Part shown: in pieces, positions 32,954 to 37,098 of the stretch | Layout of the letters: every line of letters begins with the position of its first letter | Numbering within the stretch: position 1 is the stretch's first letter | Assembly: GCA_947630855.1 (NCBI GenBank) | Contig: CANRJF010000020.1 | Coordinates: 1-37,098 of the forward strand | Direction: 5' to 3' | DNA length: 37,098 bases | Source of the DNA: an uncultured Lachnospiraceae bacterium | Lineage (GTDB): Bacteria > Bacillota > Clostridia > Lachnospirales > Lachnospiraceae | Position numbers and translations under genes: made by a program | Notes under the pieces: model-generated | What the model was told of the DNA's origin: nothing | What the model saw: only the letters and a program-made list of their open reading frames with translations | The model's database searches: none

Positions 32954-33628
32954 TTATGAGTGTATGATAAGTTTTCTGATATACTGGCGGATAAGCAAGG
33001 TATTCAGGATAAGAATTACTATGTAAATGGCCAGTCCAAAAAAAATCCATGGAACTTTTCTTAAAAATGAAATTTTCTGTATGGGTTTTAAGACCGCAAG
33101 GACGGCATAAAATAAAAAAACTTCGTTGCAGAATACAAGAAAAGAGTTCTTTTTTTCGATATATACCATGGTTGTACATTCTTCCTTTGAAGCCCGCGGC
33201 ATAAGAGGGCCGGAGGATTCTGACAGAAGGAGAAACAGAAACATTGTCAGAAAAGTCAGGGAAAAAATTATAAGGATAAACAGGATGGTATCTATGTTCC
33301 ACCGGTAAGAAACACAAATCAGCAAAATATATCCCAGGGTTGCACTTATGGAATAAAAGCCGCTGGATATCATGGATTTTATGCATATTTCCCTGGAGTA
33401 TAACCCATTGTCTCTGGGAATCAGATATTCCACCCGGGGCGTGGGAATCGTAAAAAGCGGGCCTGTGCCAATGCAGCAGTACCAAAATACAATGGCATAA
33501 GGGAATCCGGGAATCCATAAGCCGATGGTCAACAGGATAAACACCAGAAAAATTTTTGCGGCAAGTATTTTGGGGGAACACTTATTGTAAGTCCACATTT
33601 CAAATAAAATCTGTTTCACAAAATTCAC
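32954..33628 (-). CDS. ABC exporter membrane subunit, second pair
   Basis: A 224-residue membrane protein with about six hydrophobic helices, including AAKIFLVFILLTIGLWIPGF near the N-terminus and a very hydrophobic block in the middle (TILFILIIFSLTFLTMFLFLLL). It starts at a GTG inside the preceding ABC gene (29-bp overlap), so it is translationally coupled and is that ATPase's partner. A long open frame in another register overlaps it but lacks membrane character. No family is recognised. The start could instead be the GTG three codons later. Confidence 0.8.
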   Translation of the reverse strand: MNFVKQILFEMWTYNKCSPKILAAKIFLVFILLTIGLWIPGFPYAIVFWYCCIGTGPLFTIPTPRVEYLIPRDNGLYSREICIKSMISSGFYSISATLGYILLICVSYRWNIDTILFILIIFSLTFLTMFLFLLLSESSGPLMPRASKEECTTMVYIEKKNSFLVFCNEVFLFYAVLAVLKPIQKISFLRKVPWIFFGLAIYIVILILNTLLIRQYIRKLIIHS

Positions 33629-34502
33629 CTGCCTTTTCTATGTAGTACATGATTTCTTTTAAATCCCCGTATCGGCAGTAGGGCAGTGCCTCTTTGGGAA
33701 GGGAATGTTCTTTTGTGCATACTAATAATTCCTGGTGGTTTTCTTTTTGCTTTGCACCTGCAATATATTTTTTCTCATCTTTGCAGGAAGGAAGGCTTAA
33801 ATAATCTTTTATGTCCATATCCACAATCTGAAAGGAATCCCTTAAGGCTTCCACGGTTCCGAAATATTTTGTTTTACCATGGGAAAGCCATAAAATATAA
33901 TCTGCAAACCGTTCCATTTCTTCCACCAGATTGCTTACATAAATGACACTGCGGCTCTCATCTGCCGTAAGCTCCCGCAGTGTGTGGCAAAACATGTCAC
34001 GGAAGCTGATATCCAGATTGGCATTTGGCTCGTCCATAATGTAAAGCGCTGCATGGCAGGAGAGCGCAAAGGCAAGCTGCTGTTTTATCTGCTGGCCCTT
34101 TGAGAGCCTGCGTATGGCACGGCGGGGCGGTACTTCATATGTTTCCAGAAGTGTCAGATAGCGGGAGAAATCAAAGCCAGGGCAGCGTCTGCCGTATAGT
34201 TTCCCACAGTCTGCCGGAGTAAAATTTAGGGGAAAGGGAGTTTCGGTTAGGACAAAGCCTGTCTGGTACTGATATGCCATTCTCTCATGGTGTAAAGATA
34301 TGCCATTGAGAGTGACGGAACCCAAACAGGAGATGCATCCTAAGAGTGCTTCCACAAGGGTGGTTTTGCCGGAACCGTTGCATCCTATGACGCCTAAAAT
34401 GCAGCCGGCCTCTAAAGAAAAGGAGATGTTGTCCAGTTTAAAATTGGGATATTCTTTTGTCAGGTTACTGCATTGTAACAGTATATTATTATGGCTGCTC
34501 AT
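33600..34502 (-). CDS. ABC transporter ATPase, second pair
   Basis: A 300-residue ATPase: Walker A GCNGSGKTT (40-48), signature RLSKGQQIKQQ, Walker B LYIMDEPNANLD. The final roughly 80 residues extend past the core and are cysteine- and lysine-containing, perhaps a subunit-interaction tail. The frame is open further upstream, but GGGAGG fits the ATG at 34502. It is the first gene of the run to GntR and the other pair. Its promoter at 34531-34559 has a palindrome. Confidence 0.92.
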   Translation of the reverse strand: MSSHNNILLQCSNLTKEYPNFKLDNISFSLEAGCILGVIGCNGSGKTTLVEALLGCISCLGSVTLNGISLHHERMAYQYQTGFVLTETPFPLNFTPADCGKLYGRRCPGFDFSRYLTLLETYEVPPRRAIRRLSKGQQIKQQLAFALSCHAALYIMDEPNANLDISFRDMFCHTLRELTADESRSVIYVSNLVEEMERFADYILWLSHGKTKYFGTVEALRDSFQIVDMDIKDYLSLPSCKDEKKYIAGAKQKENHQELLVCTKEHSLPKEALPYCRYGDLKEIMYYIEKAGEFCETDFI

Positions 34503-34530
34503 GAAAAATCCTCCCGGTTGTTTTATATAC

Positions 34531-34559
34531 AGTATATACAGATATATACGGATTGTCAA
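34531..34559 (-). promoter_or_regulatory. Promoter and probable GntR operator of the exporter block
   Basis: On the minus strand: TTGACA (34554-34559), exact 17-bp spacer and TATACT (34531-34536), upstream of the ABC gene. The spacer and -10 contain a perfect GTATATA-N4-TATATAC palindrome (34532-34549). YtrA-type GntR proteins bind such TA-rich sites; the fit with the regulator encoded further down the same gene run is an inference. Confidence 0.7.
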
Positions 34560-34560
34560 C

Positions 34561-34608
34561 AAAAAAAATGCGGGGCCTTTAAGACATTTAAAAGACTTCG
34601 CATTTTTT
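34561..34608 (-). terminator. Bidirectional-type intrinsic terminator after the amino-acid importer
   Basis: A 10-bp stem (34563-34572 with 34599-34608) with an A8 run on one side and T6 on the other brackets an inner imperfect stem. On the minus strand it ends the importer transcript, and its T-run abuts the -35 of the exporter promoter. Confidence 0.7.
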
Positions 34609-34615
34609 GGGGGAG

Positions 34616-35401
34616 TTAATTTTGTGCATACCGGGAAAGAAACTGTTTTGTGCGTTCTTCCCTGGGATGGTCAATCACCTGTTTCGGCTCACCCTGTTCC
34701 ACAATCACGCCGTCATCCATAAAAATAATCTTGTCCGACACATCCCTGGCAAATGCCATTTCATGTGTCACAATAATCATGGTGGTGTTTTGTTCTGCAA
34801 GACCCCGGATTACTTTTAACACTTCACCGGTAAGCTCCGGGTCAAGGGCGGAAGTGGGCTCGTCAAAACATAAAATATCCGGGTTTAAGGCCAGTGCCCT
34901 TGCAATGGCAACGCGCTGCTGCTGGCCGCCGGAGAGCTGGTGGGGATAATGGCTTCTTCTGTCGCTTAGCCCCATGCGTTTTAAAAGGGCATTGCCCTGT
35001 TCTTCGATTTCTTCATAAATCGCCTGTTTATTCTGTTTAAAGTCACTGCGTTCCTGGGCAAGAAGTTTTCCTGCAAGGGTTACATTTTCCAGGGCTGTGT
35101 ACTGTGGAAATAAGTGGAAGGACTGGAACACCATGCCGAAATGAAGACGTTTTTTCCGCAGTTCTTTCTCTTTGATTACATTGGCGGATGCAGCGTCAAA
35201 CAAGGTTTCTCCCCTTACCCTGATGCTGCCGCCGTCCGGTTTCTCCAAAAAGTTTAAGCATCTTAGAAGGGTAGTTTTCCCTGAGCCGGAAGAGCCTATA
35301 ATGGCAAGGGCATTCCCTTCTTCCAGAGAAAAACTTACATCTTTCAGCACCATTGTATTTTCAAAATGTTTTTCCAAGTTTAACACTTCCAGTATGGCCA
35401 T
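34616..35401 (-). CDS. Polar amino-acid ABC importer, ATPase subunit
   Basis: A 261-residue ATPase of the GlnQ/HisP class. Walker A is GSSGSGKTT (36-44), the Q loop is [10 protein letters not shown], the signature is LSGGQQQR, and Walker B is [13 protein letters not shown], followed by the switch VTHEM. The open frame extends 13 codons upstream, but AGGAGG fits the ATG at 35401. The gene ends the three-gene importer run and is followed by a terminator. It differs slightly from typical members by an insert around 110-135. Confidence 0.94.
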   Translation of the reverse strand: MAILEVLNLEKHFENTMVLKDVSFSLEEGNALAIIGSSGSGKTTLLRCLNFLEKPDGGSIRVRGETLFDAASANVIKEKELRKKRLHFGMVFQSFHLFPQYTALENVTLAGKLLAQERSDFKQNKQAIYEEIEEQGNALLKRMGLSDRRSHYPHQLSGGQQQRVAIARALALNPDILCFDEPTSALDPELTGEVLKVIRGLAEQNTTMIIVTHEMAFARDVSDKIIFMDDGVIVEQGEPKQVIDHPREERTKQFLSRYAQN

Positions 35402-35411
35402 CCTAAACCTC

Positions 35412-36068
35412 CTACTTAAAATAGTCCAGCTTCTTTTCAATATAGTTAAACAAAAGTGTAAGTATTCCTACAAAAACCAGATAAAATACGCCCGTATAAA
35501 ACAGGGGCCAGGTAAGGCCGGCGGATTTCATAAAAGAGTAACCTGCAAAGGTAAGTTCATAAGCAGCAATAATTCTTGCCAGGGAAGTGTCTTTTACCAA
35601 TGTAATAATTTCGTTTGACATGGGAGGCACAACCCTTTTTACCATTTGAAGCAAAGTGATTTTAAAGAAAATCTGGTTTTTTGTCATGCCCAAAACTTCC
35701 CCTGCTTCCCGCTGTCCTTTGGGAACGCCCTCGATGCCTCCCCGGAAAATCACGGAAAAATAACAGGCATAATTAATGCTGAAAGCAACCACAGTGGCTG
35801 TAATGCGGCCGGCTTCATCACCGCTCCAGATATTGTGGGAAAGCCACAGTCCCGGCCCGTAAAATATGATAATAAGCTGCAGCATAAGGGGAGTGCCCCG
35901 GATAATCCACACCAGTATCTGCACAAAATACCGCAGCACTTTATATCTGCTCATACTGCCAAATGCCAGAATCAGCCCAAGGGGCAGGGCAAAAACAAGG
36001 GTGAGTATGAAAATTTCAAAAGTTGTTAACAGACCGCCAAACAGCGACTGTGTTACATTCCAGAACAT
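35412..36068 (-). CDS. Polar amino-acid ABC importer, permease subunit
   Basis: A 218-residue HisM/GlnP-type permease. About five transmembrane helices are seen. Typical phrases are [14 protein letters not shown] and the EAA loop [16 protein letters not shown], where it contacts the ATPase. It lies between the binding protein (19 bp) and the ATPase (10 bp), so it likely works as a homodimer. Confidence 0.94.
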   Translation of the reverse strand: MFWNVTQSLFGGLLTTFEIFILTLVFALPLGLILAFGSMSRYKVLRYFVQILVWIIRGTPLMLQLIIIFYGPGLWLSHNIWSGDEAGRITATVVAFSINYACYFSVIFRGGIEGVPKGQREAGEVLGMTKNQIFFKITLLQMVKRVVPPMSNEIITLVKDTSLARIIAAYELTFAGYSFMKSAGLTWPLFYTGVFYLVFVGILTLLFNYIEKKLDYFK

Positions 36069-36087
36069 ATGTATGTCTCCTTCTTTT

Positions 36088-36888
36088 TTACTTTGAAGGT
36101 ATTACAACCACCTGTGCATTATTGCAGTAGGGATTGGTACATTCCATGGATTCCGTCACTTCGCTTGTCAATGTCATGCCGTTCCAAACCACATCAATAT
36201 TTTTGGAATCCAGTTCCATGATTTTGTTGTCCCAGTCGATTTCTACAAACTGTGCTTCTACTCCCAATTTTTCCGCAACTTTTCTTGCCATGTCGGCATC
36301 AAAACCAATCCATTCGTCAGAATCTTCTTTGTAGTCCATAGGAGCAAAATCCGTAATGCCTACGATAAGTGTGCCTTTTTCCTGGATATATGCCACGTCC
36401 CCGTCGGCGGATTCTGTGTATTCTGACTTTTCCTGGTCGATTAATGCTTCCTGTACGCCATATTTTTTTGCAATTTCTTTCATGGAACCATCATTATAAG
36501 ATTCGTAAAATACGGTGTTGATGTAAGATGCAAGGTCAGAACCTTTCCTGCAGCCAACCCCGTATTCTTCGGTGGTCAGTTTATCCGTATAGGTCATATC
36601 AGGATAACTTGTCCCTTCCCCAATCATGGCTCCTGCCATTAACAGGTCAATAATGGCTGCGTTTGATGTTCCTGACGCCACTTCCATCAGGGCGTCAGCC
36701 TGGGATGCTACGGAATTATACTTGAAATTATTTTCTTTTGCGGCTGCTTCTCCGGCAGAGCCTGCCTCAACGGCATATACAAAGTTTTCGTCGGAATCTT
36801 CTCCCTTATCGGAACCTTTGCCGCATCCGGAAAAAATAAATCCGAAAGCAATTGTGCACATAAGTGCGGATACTAATTTTTTCTTCAT
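36088..36888 (-). CDS. Amino-acid ABC binding lipoprotein, apparently circularly permuted
   Basis: A 266-residue lipoprotein with lipid-anchor Cys22 (FIFSGC). The type-3 solute-binding fold is present but in the reverse order. Normally the chain runs GTLIVG...GFDADMARKV...NGMTLT...NPY, crosses to the second lobe, and ends with a VGVRKG-type return strand. Here the second lobe comes first (YAVEAGSAGEAAA at 38-50, EYGVGCRKGSDL at 108-119, KEIAKKYG) and the first lobe last (KGTLIVGITDFAPMDY at 171-186, IGFDADMARKVAEKLG, WNGMTLTSEV). The chain stops at the usual crossover point (NAQVVVIPSK). It is the first gene of the importer run. The substrate is probably a polar amino acid. Confidence 0.9.
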   Translation of the reverse strand: MKKKLVSALMCTIAFGFIFSGCGKGSDKGEDSDENFVYAVEAGSAGEAAAKENNFKYNSVASQADALMEVASGTSNAAIIDLLMAGAMIGEGTSYPDMTYTDKLTTEEYGVGCRKGSDLASYINTVFYESYNDGSMKEIAKKYGVQEALIDQEKSEYTESADGDVAYIQEKGTLIVGITDFAPMDYKEDSDEWIGFDADMARKVAEKLGVEAQFVEIDWDNKIMELDSKNIDVVWNGMTLTSEVTESMECTNPYCNNAQVVVIPSK

Positions 36889-36935
36889 AATATTTCCTCC
36901 ATTCTATGCCTTCTATGGCTTCAAATACGTTTCAT

Positions 36936-36964
36936 ATTCTAACATAGCAGAGAGGTAAAGTAAA
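36936..36964 (-). promoter_or_regulatory. Promoter of the amino-acid importer
   Basis: On the minus strand: TTTACT (36959-36964), 17-bp spacer and TAGAAT (36936-36941), about 50 bp before the GGAGG and start of the binding-protein gene. Confidence 0.5.
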
Positions 36965-36983
36965 GAAGAAAAAAGGTTTCATA

Positions 36984-37012
36984 TTGACATATAAGGAAAT
37001 AAAAGGTAAACT
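36984..37012 (+). promoter_or_regulatory. Possible divergent promoter leading out of the window
   Basis: TTGACA (36984-36989), 17-bp spacer and TAAACT (37007-37012) point to the right. The remaining sequence to 37098 is AT-rich with an imperfect ACTTTTT/AAAAAGT dyad and no gene start visible. Confidence 0.3.
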
Positions 37013-37098
37013 TTTTCGTGAAAAAAAGTCCAGCTAAGAAATGTCAATAGGTAAAATGAAAAATGTTAAAAAAGTTTTTTTCAAGCAGTTGAAGTAAA

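Noticed and set aside
32934..33581. Long open frame (215 codons, minus) overlapping the second exporter membrane gene
   Set aside because: It is rich in Pro, His, Cys and Tyr, lacks a ribosome site and family features, and the 224-residue frame in the same place has clear membrane helices and is coupled to the ABC gene.

Overview
The window looks like a chromosomal segment of a low-to-mid-GC Gram-positive Clostridia member, most likely a Lachnospiraceae gut anaerobe. The basis is strong AGGAGG-type ribosome sites, purine-rich coding strands, Firmicutes-type lipoproteins, an ArgJ-type arginine pathway, BlaI/BlaR1-like and YtrA-like regulators, and a protein resembling the Lachnospiraceae family DUF6033. 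No rRNA, tRNA or CRISPR was seen.

Layout. (1) 1-6660: arginine biosynthesis. argG on the minus strand is divergent from argC-GNAT-argJ-argB-argD, and an ArgR-like box overlaps the argC promoter. (2) 6670-12802: comEA-like lipoprotein, two-component system, GerMN lipoprotein and comEC. (3) 12803-16627: accessory patch with a structured intergenic region, a tyrosine recombinase, an unrecognised 206-residue protein and a 588-residue adenosine-deaminase-superfamily enzyme. (4) 16645-23342: a circularly permuted ATP-grasp / alpha-E / transglutaminase cluster with two aspartoacylase-like proteins, the second lacking its zinc ligands, then a BlaI-type repressor and a frameshifted BlaR1-like M56 protease. 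(5) 23409-27470: a DUF6033-like protein, a decayed MarR operon, and a large EAL phosphodiesterase with two solute-binding domains. (6) 27591-30668: PIN toxin-antitoxin pair, second copy of a dispersed repeat, an IS630 remnant, and a TetR-MFS efflux pair that looks imported. (7) 30628-34502 (minus): two ABC exporter pairs around a YtrA-type GntR regulator. (8) 34616-36888 (minus): a polar amino-acid ABC importer whose binding protein appears circularly permuted.

How the genes work together. The arg genes supply most of the route from glutamate to argininosuccinate; argF and argH are not here. ComEA and ComEC are parts of a DNA-uptake machine, with a sensor kinase system between them. The ATP-grasp cluster resembles a widespread set predicted to make and process an unknown amide- or peptide-linked product; here it has its own consensus promoter followed at once by a terminator, suggesting attenuation or a small RNA. 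The exporter block is probably controlled by its own GntR protein through a palindrome in the promoter of its first gene.

The most notable observations are the permuted binding protein, the zinc-less aspartoacylase paralogue beside an intact one, the 206-residue/adenosine-deaminase pair beside a recombinase, a BlaR1 frameshift explicable by loss of one unit of a 4-bp tandem repeat, and a two-copy intergenic repeat at 1403-1514 and 28292-28406. All function calls come from reading the sequence; no database search was run.
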